DNA of 64,000 bases, from positions 98,765,891 to 98,829,890 of the forward strand of contig CM065298.1 in NCBI GenBank assembly GCA_032871835.1, given 5' to 3'. A model generated the notes under the pieces. It was not told where the DNA came from. It ran no database searches and was given only the letters and a program-made list of their open reading frames with translations. Made by a program: the position numbers and the translations under genes. The number at the start of each line of letters is the position of its first letter. Position 1 is the stretch's first letter. Source of the stretch: Dipteronia dyeriana (lineage: Eukaryota; Streptophyta; Magnoliopsida; Sapindales; Sapindaceae). Of this stretch, positions 22,291-34,000 are shown piece by piece.

Positions 22291-24620
22291 AGCAACTCCC
22301 AGTAGCTCATCTCCTGAGCATAACAAATCATTTAAAAATGCTCCATTCTAGACACTTGATTTTGATGAAAACGTTTTGGGATAATTTCAAACTTCCAAAA
22401 TAAGAAAAGTTAGCATCACTAATCTTCAGAAAAAAGTCCAAAACATTAAAGAAGAAATAAAAACAATAAAGAAAAATATCCAAAACATACAAATACAACA
22501 GAGAAAAAACCAAGAAAACCATTCTTCTCCAAAATCAAACCATTCTCCTAAAAAATCTCATATTCTTAAAGAACCTAATTTCAATAGTTCTGATGATTCT
22601 GACATAGCTCAACCTGATCATGAATTGGTTGCTATCCTCACACATCATAGCCGTATTAATGAAGTCTTGATCCAGAAATGGTATATTGAGATTGAACTAA
22701 GAGTTTCTTCAGATTACCATGTTAGAGTTAATGCCTTGGTTGATACTGAAGTTGATATAAATTGCATAAAAGAAGCTCTTCTTCCTACAAAATATTTAGA
22801 ATTAACCACTGAATCATTGTATGGAGTCAATCGACAACAATTAGAAATTGAATACAAACTTACCAATGCTAAGGTTTGTAATATGGGAATTTGTTATTCC
22901 ATTGATTTTCTTGTGGTAAAAATATTATCTCAAAATGTTATATTAGGATTACCTTTCTTATACTTGATATCACCTTTCAAGGTTACTAATGAAGGCATTG
23001 TAACAGAATATTTAGGAAAAGAATTCTTTTTCCTTTTATTTTCCATGTCCTTGTAAAAGATTTGAATTTTTTGAAAAATGAGTGCATTTATAAAGACAAT
23101 CTTGGTAACTTAGAAAATTGTATTGCCAATCTCAATCAAAAACAGACTCAACTTTCCTTTCTAAAAGAAGATTTAGAGTTTCAAAGACAAGAAAAACAAA
23201 TTGAAAATCCCCAGCTTAAAACAAAAATCAGTCTTTTCAAAAAACTAGAAAAAGAAGTTTGTTATTCCATTCTTAATGTTTTTTGGAACAGAAAAAAGCA
23301 CATTGTTATTCTTCCCTATAATAAGGACTTTAGTGAAAAAGGAATTCCTACAAAAGCTAGACCAATTCAAATGACTGCTGAAATGGTAAAATATTGTAAA
23401 AAAGAAATCCAAGAATTGTAACAAAAATAGCTTATAGGTACCTTGGAGTTGTCCTGTTTTTTATGTCCAGAAAAATGCTGAGATAGAAAGAGGAGTCACC
23501 AGGCTTGTTATAGATTATAAATCATTAAATGATGCTCTCCAATGGATAAAATATCTCATTCCTAATAAATCAAATTTACTTAAAAGACTCTATGATTCTA
23601 TTATATTTTCAAAATTTGATATGAAATCAGGATTTTGAAAAATCCAAATTGCTGAAAAAGATCGCTATAAAACAACTTTTACAGTACCTTTCGGACAATA
23701 TGAGTGGAATGTTATGCCTTTTGGTTTGAAAAATGCTCATAGTGAATTTCAGTGTATTAAGAATGAAATTTTTAATCCCTTTACTGAATTTTCAATAGTT
23801 TATATTGATGATGTTTTAATATAGTCTAAAAACATTGATCAACATTGGAAACATCTTGAAATCTTTTTTTAAATTGTAAAATTTCATGGTTTAGTTATTT
23901 ATGTCCCAAAAATCCATTTATTCCAAACACATATCAGATTTTTAGGTCATAATGTAAGAAGAGGAACTATCATTCCCATACAAAGAAGTCTTGATTTTGC
24001 TGATAAATTTTCTGATGAAATAAAAGATAAAAAACAATTACAAAGGAATTTAGGATGTTTAAATTATATTGCCAATTTCTACAAAAAAATTGCGTATTAT
24101 TTGCAAATCCCTTTTTCAAAGATTAAAAACAAATCATTTACCCTGGATAGAAGAACATACATCTGCTATCAGGTAGGTAAAAAAACATGTCAAAAGATTA
24201 CATTGCATGTTCATTTGTCATCCTAGTGCCCCAAAAATTGTTGAAACAGATGCTTCTGAACTAGGATACGGAGGAATGTTAAAACAGACCATTAATAATA
24301 AAGAATGTCTTGTTAGATATATATCAGGTTCTTGGAATGACACACAACCAAAATATTCTACTGTTAAAAAGGAAATATTAACCATAGTTTTGACAATTCA
24401 AAAATTACAAGATGACCTTATTAACCAAAAACTTATCTTAAATGTATATTGTCAGTCTGCTAAATATATTCTGAAAAAAGATGTCAAGAATCTTGCTTCT
24501 AAACAGATTTTTGCTAGATGACAAACATTATTATCTGTCTTTGATTTTGATAATGAATATATTAAAGGAATTGACAATAGTCTTTCAGATTTTTTAACCA
24601 GAGAATTTTTACAGGAAAGA
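22290..24620 (+). pseudogene. Pararetroviral protease, reverse transcriptase and RNase H, broken
   Basis: A coiled-coil-like stretch (22400-22520) leads to the aspartic protease at 22625-23056, where the expected D-T-G/A active-site triplet reads DTE. RT follows from about 23330: KARPIQMT, VIDYKSLND, FDMKSGF (then a TGA), FGLKNA and the YIDD catalytic box at 23801-23812, with a TAG just after it. RNase H starts at 24207 with ETDASELGYGG and continues through YSTVKKEILTIV to the LASKQIFAR / SDFLTREF end (24621). No integrase follows. Stops at about 23637, 23822 and 23870 and the altered protease site rule out activity. Confidence 0.75.
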
Positions 24621-24623
24621 ACC

Positions 24624-26048
24624 ATGAGTAGCAGCCGAGGAGGCAAAATTAGCTTGGGCAGAGGTGGCCGAAACAATGGACCAAATTTATCTCCATACCA
24701 TAATCTTGACTTATCTATGACTTATAACACTCCAAAGACAAGCCACAAAGATAAATATGCCTTATCTTTGATTTCCCAACCTAACTATTCTCATATCCAA
24801 CCCATTTCACAAATACTACCCTCAGATTAGCCATCATCTAGTTATAGCCCAAAATCCCAATCTCAAATCCAAAGCCCATTACAAATATCAAATAGTTTCT
24901 CCCTTCTCAAAGATGATTGTGCCTCTTTTAAAACTATCATATCTTTTAGGATAAGCCCACATTCTAATAAACAAACAGTGCATAGCCAAAACTATCAAGC
25001 TTTATCCCTTTCCCTTTCAAAAATTAACCAACAGACTTATCCTTATATTGTTAAACCATTTTTTGACAGAGTCATTACTTTGGAATCACCATTATTATCA
25101 GACCATTATTTTAGGGAATCTAAAAAACTTGCGGATACTCTTATTGATCCCTTGTTTGGTAGGATTCCAGATGACATATTAAAAAGACACATATTCTATG
25201 AATTTATACTAGTAGACACTGACTCTATATTTATATCTGATGTTTTTGACAAAGTTGACAAAGAAAAATTAATTTTTAGAAAAATTAAACTTTGTAAAAT
25301 TATTACTTTAGAACAATGGGGTGGAAACCCTAATTTAAAAAGAAGATTTTCCAGGATCTTCCATGTATCTTAGTTTTCTTACTGGGATTACATCGATGAC
25401 TGGATAAAGTTTTTATATGGACAAAATCCTGGTAATTCTTTATCATGGTTTATTTACTTTGACAAAAAAATTCCCATACAAATTCCATTTTGGTTTCTTG
25501 AATGGTGGGATAAGTATGGTCCTACAATTGATTTTCTTCCTACTCTTGTTAAAGATAGTTATGGAGTATGGATTGCTTCTTTAGCCAAACCAAACGAATG
25601 GGATTTCATCCCTGACTTATTATTATTTTTCCTTCATTTCAATTTAACACGGATCTTTATGTTAGAATGTGCTATTAAAGACAAGCTCATTGGAAACGTC
25701 AATATTCCATATTTTGGAAGGCAGGCAAAAATTAAATGGTGGAGCGGTATGAATCTTGCTAACCATGGTAAAGACAGGATCTCTAGATGGTTTTCTGACA
25801 ATCCAACCTTCTGTAACAAATCAACAGACCAAACTCAATTTCTTATGGCCAAATCACAAAATCAGGCCATAATTGCTGCTGCCAGCACTCCTGATGAACT
25901 TTTTAAGATTGCTGAAGAAATGAAAAGGACAATGGCAAATATGTCTCAGGCAGATACTGATTCAAACAATCAAGATAAGATTGAAGAAAAAGAAGAAGAT
26001 AATTATGATAGTGATGACCCTACCACCTATTTTGGACACGATCCTTGA
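24624..26048 (+). pseudogene. C-terminal ORF of the pararetrovirus-like copy, function unknown
   Basis: The frame from ATG 24624 starts with a Gly/Arg/Ser-rich segment (SSRGGKISLGRGGRNNG), stops at 24828, continues at 24978-25373, and after another stop runs through a Trp-rich region (WGG, WFLEWWDKYG) to 26048. The end is acidic (EEKEEDNYDSDDP). The position after RNase H matches the last cistron of several caulimovirid-type genomes, which encodes a multifunctional protein in related viruses, but I see no diagnostic motif, so no role is assigned. Confidence 0.45.
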
Positions 26049-26059
26049 TCCTATTTTAT

Positions 26060-26422
26060 TGGCAGAAATGACAAAGTGACTCGTACAATTTGTTGGCCAC
26101 TCAATACTATGATGACTCATCCCCCACTTATTCAAATTTTGATCATATTTTGTCGGTAAAAACGACAAAGTGACTCATCCAATCTGTTGGCCACTCAACT
26201 CTATGATGACTCATCCCCCATTTATTCAAACTTATCGTTTACTCGAAAGCAAAAGATAATCAATCATGGACTCATTTTTACTATGATTAAGTAACTTTAG
26301 TCAGGTTATGTAACTATAGTTAGTTATCTGATCTATATATTGATCAACCTAGTCTATTGTAAGGCACGTTCAATTTTCTGGTTTTAAGCTTACTTTGAAA
26401 GCTTTGTAATCTTCTCTCTCTC
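26060..26422 (+). promoter_or_regulatory. Promoter region with 94-bp tandem repeat, TATA box
   Basis: Two copies of a block starting GACAAAGTGACTC (26070 and 26164, period 94 bp) each contain TTGGCCACTCAA and a GATGACTCATCCCCCA element. A TATATATT box lies at 26334-26341, about 100 bp after the second copy, and an AATAAA signal at 26445-26450. Duplicated upstream blocks, TATA and a close downstream poly(A) signal are the usual arrangement of pararetroviral transcript starts. Activity is not shown. Confidence 0.6.
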
Positions 26423-26739
26423 TTGTAAAAGTTTCTTGAATCTCAATAAAGATTGTGACTTATCTTGTTTATCTCTTTTGTTGTCAGACTATCACTGCCT
26501 TTGTAAGTTTTCTATTTCCTATGTTTTTTAGTTTGCTATATATAGTTCTGTGCAATTTATTCTATATCACCTGAGCCCAAAACGTAAACAGATGATATAT
26601 AATAAAATGCACAGAACTATATATAGCAAACTAAGAAACATAGGAAATAAAAGACTTACAAAAGCAGTGATAGCCTGACAGCAAAAGAGATAAACAAGAT
26701 AAGTCACAATCTTTATTGAGATTCAAGAAATTTTTACAA
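26423..26739. repeat. Palindrome with two 151-bp arms
   Basis: The left arm 26423-26573 and right arm 26589-26739 are reverse complements over their full, equal length with only scattered mismatches, separated by a 15-nt spacer. Both arms contain the poly(A)-signal part of the pararetrovirus-like copy. The right arm is followed by about 450 bp of further pararetrovirus-like sequence in inverted orientation. Confidence 0.9.
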
Positions 26740-27240
26740 TAAACTAAATTGGTGGTCTAAAGCTACTTTAGACTAAATGTCAAGTTCTTATCGACATTCT
26801 TGGGTTTGCAAGTCTTATCTTGATATTGGTATGTCTGCGATTGTAAAGACTGTTGCCATTTGACATGCACTAATGTCTCTATTAAAGAGTAACCTCAAAA
26901 ATAACTCCTTCATGATTTCCAACAACAGATTGTGTCCCGGTTATTTCATTTATTATCATTTTGTGTCGAGTAGCTTCATTAATAACCAACGAGTCCATGG
27001 CCTTGGCTCGGGACATGTAGATTAGAATGAATTTGCATTGTCCTTGTCTCTTGAAGCGGAAAAACTGTTCTACTATGTCAAAAAGTAGAGGAATACTCGA
27101 CTGTTGAAATCAGATGTAAGCTCCAAGAATTAGATCAAATCCTCCAGACTATTTCCGTAAAATGTGGTTGGTCTGATCACAATTTCCCCATTTAAGCTTC
27201 TCAGCTACTAATCCAGCATTAATATTAGCATTCTTAGAAG
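26740..27240 (-). pseudogene. Inverted remnant beyond the palindrome
   Basis: On the minus strand a frame of about 65 codons (roughly 27080 down to 26885) can be read: FFRFKRQGQCKFILIYMSRA onwards to a TAA, preceded by a TGA and another open stretch. It is the continuation of the inverted arm, so most likely pararetroviral in origin. I do not recognise the domain. Confidence 0.35.
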
Positions 27241-27277
27241 ATGTTTAGAGGTCTATATTTTTCATCAGAATCTTTAG

Positions 27278-27455
27278 CACTTCACATTTGGGTCTCAAGT
27301 TCTAGAACTCTTATGCCTTCAATCTGCTTCTACTAATTTTGATTTGACAGGGCAGTTGGTCTGGCCTGGTGCTATGCTTTTGAATGACTACCTCTCCAAA
27401 AACGCTGAGTTGCTCTATGGATCTTCCATTATCGAGTTGGGCTCTAGAGTTACTG
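27278..27455 (+). pseudogene. Exon fragment of a plant methyltransferase gene (Methyltransf_16/METTL type)
   Basis: A 178-bp open stretch is bounded by splice-like sites: ...CTTTAG before 27278 and G|GTATAT after 27455. It encodes HFTFGSQVLELLCLQSAS, then NFDLTGQLVWPGAMLLND, then YLSKNAELLYGSS and IIELGSRVTG. The GQLVWPGA and ELGSG-type motifs are those of plant protein-methyltransferase family 16 genes, where the second forms the SAM-binding motif I. Here that glycine-rich loop is shortened (GSRVTG), so it is a damaged copy. It lies alone between the inverted pararetroviral segment and the Harbinger transposase, with no other exon of such a gene visible. It is most simply a captured or displaced host fragment. 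Confidence 0.6.
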
Positions 27456-27456
27456 G

Positions 27457-27458
<2 letters not shown>

Positions 27459-27491
<33 letters not shown>

Positions 27492-27492
27492 A
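27459..27492. repeat. (TA)n-(TG)n microsatellite
   Basis: A short dinucleotide run immediately follows the methyltransferase-like exon. Confidence 0.85.
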
Positions 27493-27719
27493 TTAAATAG
27501 GATGTTCATGCTTGTTTATGCTCGATCAACAATAAAATGTTGTTGATGTATGTTGTGAACTTGTGAATGAGATGTTGAAGTATTGAATGAAGTGGTACTA
27601 GTTATGTGTTATTTTGTTCAATAGTATTTTATTCATCATTTATTATCACAAAATTGACCGATGATTACATTTGTTTTAAATTTTGAACTCATGTTAATTA
27701 TTTGTAATTGTTTAAAATA

Positions 27720-28598
27720 TGTAACTACATAATGAACACCGATTCAGAGGAAGTGATGGATCAAGAATTTATTGAACAAGCCATAAGAGATGATATGGAA
27801 TTCGATGAACTTGTTCTTGCAACTGCAAGAACAACAGTGTATTACCACAATAACTTTTTAGTAAAAGAACCATGTAGAAATTCTCCTTATACGGGATCGA
27901 TGTTTATAATGGAAATACTCAAAGGAAATGATCGACGTTGTCACGAACAATTTTGAATGGAGAAACAGGTTTTTATTAAATTATGTGATAGATTAAGAAG
28001 TTATCAATTAACCTCTACTAAAGGAGTTGGGCTTGAGGAGGGAGTTTGTATGTTTTTGATGACTTTAGGATATGGTGTTGGGAATAGAATAATTCAAGAA
28101 CAATTTCAATATTCAGGTGAAACCGTGAGTAGACAATTTGGAATTGTACTTAAGAAAATGATCATGCTTGCTTTTGATGAAATTAGGACACTTGAAAAAT
28201 ATAATGAAGTCCCGGATTACATTCGTAGTAATGACAAATGTTGGCCATACTTTAAGGTAATTTTGTTTCTACTTAATTTTTGTTTATTTATAAGTAAATT
28301 AAACTTATAAGTCTTTTTTTATATAATTGATAGGATTGTATTGGAGCCATAGATGGAACCAATGTTCGTGTATCGCTTCTGGTGGATGAACAAATTCCAT
28401 ATATTGGAAGGAAAGGATTTCCTACACAAAATATTATGGTTGTATGTGGATTTGATATGCTTTTTACATTTGTGTGGGCAGGATGGGAAGGAACTACACA
28501 TGACACACATATATTTTTAGAGGCAATAAGAAACACCGAGTTAAAATTTCCTAAACCACCAGATGGTATTTTATATTTATTTGTAATTCATTTTATAT

Positions 28599-28649
<51 letters not shown>

Positions 28650-29130
28650 TTTTGAATAATATTATTTAATGACTGAAGTTGATACTACAGAAAAATACTA
28701 CCTGGTTGACTCCGGATGTCCAAATATGAAGGGTTATTTAGCTCCGTATATGGGTGAAAGATATCATCTTCAAGAGTTTCGTAGTAGTGGTCAACCAAAA
28801 AGCTCTCGAGAAACCTTTTATTTTGTGCATTCATCATTACGAAGTGTTATTGAACGTTGTTTTGGTGTTTGGAAAGCACGATGGAGAATTTTACAACATA
28901 TGCCTAATTATAACTTCGATAAGCAAGTAGCTATTGTTACTGCTTCACTGGCTTTGCATAATTTCATAAGGAGGGAGGCCATTGCAGATGTTGAGTTTGA
29001 ATCATGTGATGAAAATCAAGATTACGTGCCTAAGCCAGAAGACGAAGAATCGTATATAAATTTAACAATATATAAAAATCATATGGGGGTTGTTCGTGAT
29101 ACAATTGCTAGAGAACTAATGCTTTCATAA
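27720..29130 (+). pseudogene. PIF/Harbinger DDE transposase, one nonsense codon
   Basis: This would be the catalytic transposase that cuts and rejoins the element at its ends. The frame from 27732 (MNTDSEEVMDQ) is interrupted only by TGA at 27954-27956, in the context HEQF-stop-MEKQVF where relatives usually have Arg. It continues to 28256, a GTAATT...TAG intron (28257-28333), exon 28334-28565, an intron (28566-28690) containing a TG microsatellite, and exon 28691-29130. The catalytic triad is readable: Asp in CIGAIDGT, Asp in GTTHDTHIF and Glu in VIERCFGV. The helix-turn-helix-like region (VSRQFGIVLKKM) precedes the catalytic domain. It is the best-preserved coding sequence in the window; if the TGA were a recent change, the family may still have active members. 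Confidence 0.88.
28604..28643. repeat. (TA)n-(TG)n microsatellite in transposase intron
   Basis: A dinucleotide tract within the second intron of the Harbinger transposase gene. Confidence 0.9.
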
Positions 29131-29377
29131 GTTTCTTACTTTATCATTAAGATTTATTTTAGAACAATTATCGTACTTAAGCTGTAGTAAATTATTATGC
29201 ACGAATGTATTTTTAATTTTAAATGAATTTTTTTACGTTATTTATTTTAGTATATACTTTTTAAATAGATATAATTGAAAGAATGTTATATTATCCCGTA
29301 TGAAGTAAACTTTTTTTTTTTAAAATGTACATGTATTATTTAGTCCAATTAAGGTAAAAATATTATATTATAGTTAA

Positions 29378-29546
29378 GAGTAATGCTATACAACCCAAAT
29401 AATTAACCTTAATTTCAACCTAAAAGATGTGGTAAGTGAGTTGTCATCATCATACACAACATGAGATAATGTGATTAATGAAAAAACCACTTACTACATC
29501 ATTAAGGTTGAAATTTAGGTTTAATTTTGAGTTGTTTGTATTATTA
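29378..29546. mobile_element. MITE, 169 bp, with about 60-bp inverted ends
   Basis: The left half (from GAGTAATGCTATACAAC to GTGGTAAGTG) and the right half fold together over about 60 bp. It is flanked on both sides by TTATAGTTAA (29368-29377 and 29547-29556), a 9-10 bp duplication that points to the Mutator group. It carries no coding capacity and lies between the Harbinger transposase and its 3' end. Confidence 0.75.
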
Positions 29547-29772
29547 TTATAGTTAAAAGTTATTTTTATTAGTTACAACCAAACAGACTCAAAAGCCTCC
29601 TTATTCAAGGGTAAAAATGTCATATTATAATTAAAAGAGATTTTAAAAGGTTATATCTAAACAGTCTCAAAAGCTTTTCCAAGGCTAAAAGCTCTTCTGG
29701 AATATATTATCTAAACAGTAACTAAAAAGCTCAGATTTTTACTTTATAAAAGTTATCTTAAACGGTACCATA

Positions 29773-31027
29773 ATAATACTGTTAATAATTTTAAGACATT
29801 TCAAACACCGTACATAATAAAATGGTCTTGTCACGTCCCATCCTTATTAAATGCACCATTATAGACCGAGGATTGTAAGCCCATTTTCATTTTGGTTCTC
29901 TAAATTAGTGCACACTTCCCAATAAAAAAATATCAAAATAATGTAAGGTGGCTTTTTTTTCAATTAAAAAGATTTACTATTACAAATTTGAACTTGTAGC
30001 TGTTTTTCAGTCTGTTTTTATTTTTATTTTTTAAAAACGATTTCGAAAACACTTTCGTTAACCGTTTTTCATCTTATTTACGAAAAACGAAAAAAAAAAA
30101 TAAAAAACAAAACCAGTATTAAAAGTGAAAGATTTAGAAAACAGAAATTACTCGTTTTTCGTTTTTCTTTTTTGTTTTTCATTTTGTTTTTCACTTTTTT
30201 ATATATAAAAAAATCATTTTGTTTTTCATTTTTTTTATTTAGTTCAATTATGCGTTTCATATGGTTAGGATAAGACGATACAAGATTTTTAAATGACCAA
30301 AGTGTCCATATATATATATATATTCCAGAATAATTTATTTTCAACTAAAACCGAAAGCATTCATACAATAATATATATATACATTATAATTATCATATAT
30401 TATAAAATAATATATTTTATTTATTATATAATAATAATATATATTTATATATAATATAATATTTTATATATTATTATAATATGCATATATATAATTTAAG
30501 AGTTAGTTTTGATTAATTCATTTTTTTGATATTTTTTTTAGTTAATTTTTGATGTGTCTATTTTGTTTAATTTAAAAATTACAATACAAAAATTATATTG
30601 GTTAATTATGTAATCAATTTTTGATAGTTTTCAATTAATCTACTATACGCTTTTTTTCTGTTTTTATTTTCAAAATACAAGTTTCAGTATATGCTATCAG
30701 ACGCGTTTTGGAAATTCGAAACTGAAACAAAATACACGGTTTTCATTTTCATTTTCATTTTTAAAAAACAGCAACCGAAAAACGTTTACAGAACGGCACT
30801 AAATATGCACAGGTAAAAACAAATTATAGAAATCCAAAAAGAGCACGTCCCCTCCTGGTCCTACATTGGTCCGCCGGTTACGACAAGTCTTTTGAGTCAT
30901 GCTTGCTACATCAAAGATTTTATGGGTCTGTTTGCCTAATCAGAAGCAACATACATACGTCCAGTGTTAGCTTATTCTACTTGGAGCTAGTTTTCCATTA
31001 TTGATCATGTAAGTGACTGTTTAGTAT
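29773..31027. other. AT-rich spacer
   Basis: No gene is visible. Poly-T/poly-A runs and a TA-rich tract (about 30300-30510) dominate. A loose inverted similarity exists between about 30000-30060 and 30740-30800 (GTTTTTCAGTCTG and its counterpart), possibly a decayed TIR element. The first 25 bp of the flank (29770-29794) repeat exactly at 17731-17755. Confidence 0.5.
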
Positions 31028-34000
31028 TTTTTTTTTAAGGACAATATTTATATATTATTAAAGGCCAAAGCCAAGCAAAAGCTAGGAGCCATAACAAGGC
31101 ATCCGCACAACAACAAGAGCAGAGAGGAACATAAAAACCACAAGCAAAACAGAGAAAAAGAAGCAGAAGCCAGACACAGAACAAGAACAGAAAAAAGCCA
31201 AAAGCTGCTCATAAATCACTCCAAGATAAAATATCTGTCAGCCTAAAATCCCTTCTTTGCCAAATGATCAGCTAGAGAGTTGAAGTCCCGAACCATAAAC
31301 AACAGAGGACTGACCACAGTTGTCCAAAACACTTCGAATATAGTAAATGCTTTGCACATGAACAATGCTACTAAAACCATCATTATTGATCTACGAAACT
31401 GCCACCTCAAGAGAAAAAAGAAAACCCCCAAGACTCAAAGCCTCCATTCCAATCTTTCCTAAAGAAGACCAGACCCAGCCTTAGCCAACACATCCGCCAA
31501 TGAGTTACAACTTCTAGCCGTGTGTTTGATAGAAACCAAGCTCATAAATGATAAAAATTGTTTAATATCATACAACACATTTACTAAATTAAGATGATCA
31601 AACCCACCATCATTAGTCCATGAGACTGCTATCTTAGAATCGCTCAAGATATTAATGTTATGATCCAACAAATACATTTGAGACGATATTAAAGCGCATG
31701 CCCGGTGGATAGTTAGAACTGCAGCCAATATAGAATCCGCAACTCTCACTTCTACATAAAAGAGACAAAGAATTTGTTCATTCGTATCACGGAGCACACC
31801 ACCAATACCGGCCACTCTCGGATTACCTTTAGAAGATCCATCCATATTGAAAACAAGGCCATGACCTTTGGGAGGGCTCAAAGACCTTAGCTTCTTACAC
31901 TTAGGCTGAAACCTAACAACGCAACACCTCTCAATGTTAAGAAGAAGGATAGAAACATCATCATTGGAACCTGCTCCATAATTTTAAACCACAGAGCTAC
32001 TCTAAATTTAACCATGTCAATAGCCAGGGCCAAAGAAGCAATCTTACCATTGAAAACCATTGCATTCCGAAACTCCCAAATGGTCCAACGCACTGCATAA
32101 AATAAAACAATCCAATCCCTCTTGTTGTCCTTGGAGGCGCACAGACCTAACCACCCCTCTGTCCATTCGTGTAAATTCATATTGCAGTAAAATCTAACAT
32201 CCCACCATCCCATAGCCTCAGACCATAGCTTCCAGGACCAGTCACAATGAAAAAAAAAAAGGTGGTTCAATGACTCAGTCTTAGAAGTGCATAAAGGACA
32301 ATCAATGGAAGCAAGATTAGCCCAACCAATTTTGAACAAAACTTCTCTAACGAGAATTCCACCCTTAAGAAGCTGCCACAAAAAGATTTCGATTTTTGGA
32401 GGGACAAAACCAAGCCATAACAGAGGGGTGTTACCAGAATTATCCACACTACCCCTCTCCTCCAAACATCTCCTAAGAGAACTAACTGAAAAGCCTCTAT
32501 TTGGGCAAAAAGTCCAGGCCAAAGCGTCTGCAATACACCTACAAATAGGAATGCACATTAAAGCCATCTTGAAACAATTCCATTGAGAAAGTTCCCAATC
32601 GAACGCTTGCCTTCTCAACTGAATATTCCAAGACCATTGGTTATCAATCCATTTCACATATTTACTGACCCACCCAACCTTCTTTTAACGCAGTTAAGGC
32701 AAAAATTCTAGGAAAAGCACTCGATAAAGGGCTAGAATCCCAACCTAAATCCTTCCATAGTCTCACCATTTCCCTAGAGCCGACCACCACTTTGAAACCT
32801 TTCTTGATAATACCAGACGTAACACTATTTGGACCGTAAAGCTTATTCACAGATCTGACAAAAGAAGAACCAGACTTGACTTGAAAGAAATCCCACATAA
32901 TAATCTTGTTAAACCCCTCATATTTAGCACAAAGGGTCCCTTTTCCATAAGGAACCATGCTCATTACCGAAACGCCAAATCCATTTAGCCATTAAGCTAA
33001 GACCCTTGTCCTTTATCCGTCCAATTCCTAGACCCCCCAACCTTTTGCTTTTACATAACGAGACCCAATCCATAACATGAACCCTTTTCTTGAAAATTCC
33101 ATCATTCCAAAAAAAATCATTTTGGAGCTTTTCGATTTTTTTTGCTACCCCCGCTGGAATCCCAAAAATCGACATATAGTAAATAGAAAGACTAGACGAA
33201 ACTGCCTTGATAAAGACTAACCTTCCCCCTTTAGAAAACAAACACCTTCTCCACAGAGCTAATCTATCCTCCACCTTCTTGATGTTTGGTTGGCACAAAG
33301 ATTCCCTACGGGAATTACCACCAAGTGGTAATTCAAGATACGTCATTTTCAAGAAAGACAAGTTACATTTAAAAGCTTTAGCCCAAGTAGCATCATTCGG
33401 AGATTTCTTGCCGATTTTTACAAGGGAAGACTTATGGAAATTAATCTTCAATTCAGAAACCAACTCGAAACACTGTAAAATTCTTTTAACATTCAAAAGT
33501 AAATCCATGCAAGGCCCAATGAACAGAAGAGTATCATCTGCAAACTAGAGATGAGTCAAATGAACCTTATCATTCTTATATCCAATTCCCTTTAACAGAC
33601 CCTGCTCTCTGGCTTTAAGAAGCATACATCTAAGCACCTCAACTACCATATTAAACAAAAAAGGGGATAAAGGATCCCCTTGCCTAAGCCCTCTATCTAT
33701 GGGTACCTCCTTTGTCGGGCTTTCATTAATTAAAACTGACAACATTAGAGATGACACATAACCACGGATCCAATTGATCCATTTGACACCAAACCCTATC
33801 AACTTTAGCACCTTAAACAAAAAATCATGACTAAAACTATCATAGGCCTTCTCGAAATCCAACTTAAGCAAAATATCAACCTTTTCTGAATCCTTCCAAG
33901 AATGAATCACCTCTTCGACTATAACAAAGTTGTATACTATTTATCTTCCGGTCACAAAAGCCATTTGTTACGGACTAATGATCCTTCCCATTACCTTTTT

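Larger units (their letters stand above)
20475..27270 (+). mobile_element. Endogenous pararetrovirus-like (caulimovirid-type) insertion, rearranged
   Basis: This block has gag-like, zinc-knuckle, aspartic protease, reverse transcriptase and RNase H regions but no integrase, followed by a separate C-terminal ORF, a promoter and poly(A)-signal region, then an inverted segment. The absence of integrase and of matching LTRs fits an endogenous Caulimoviridae-type copy, a common component of plant genomes. Every coding part has nonsense codons or frameshifts, so it is a fossil. The left edge lies between the end of Harbinger ORF1 (20474) and 20571. The right edge is somewhere before the methyltransferase exon at 27278. 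An integrase-less LTR element that has lost its LTRs is the alternative. Confidence 0.65.
17844..29772 (+). mobile_element. PIF/Harbinger transposon with nested insertions
   Basis: Both genes of a PIF/Harbinger element are present in the same direction: a Myb/SANT-like ORF1 (19518-20474) and a DDE transposase (27720-29130). The outer ends share GGTTCCGTTT at 17844 and, inverted, GGTACCGTTT ending at 29769, and both ends are next to ATA, compatible with the 3-bp duplication of the superfamily. The terminal repeats are short and diverged, so the exact edges are tentative. About 6.8 kb between the two genes is pararetroviral DNA and a host-gene fragment. A normal element of this type would be about 5 kb. 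Confidence 0.7.

Noticed and set aside
20475..27270. Functional integrated virus
   Set aside because: The protease active site is altered, RT contains several nonsense codons, gag is frameshifted and the end is inverted; it is a fossil copy.
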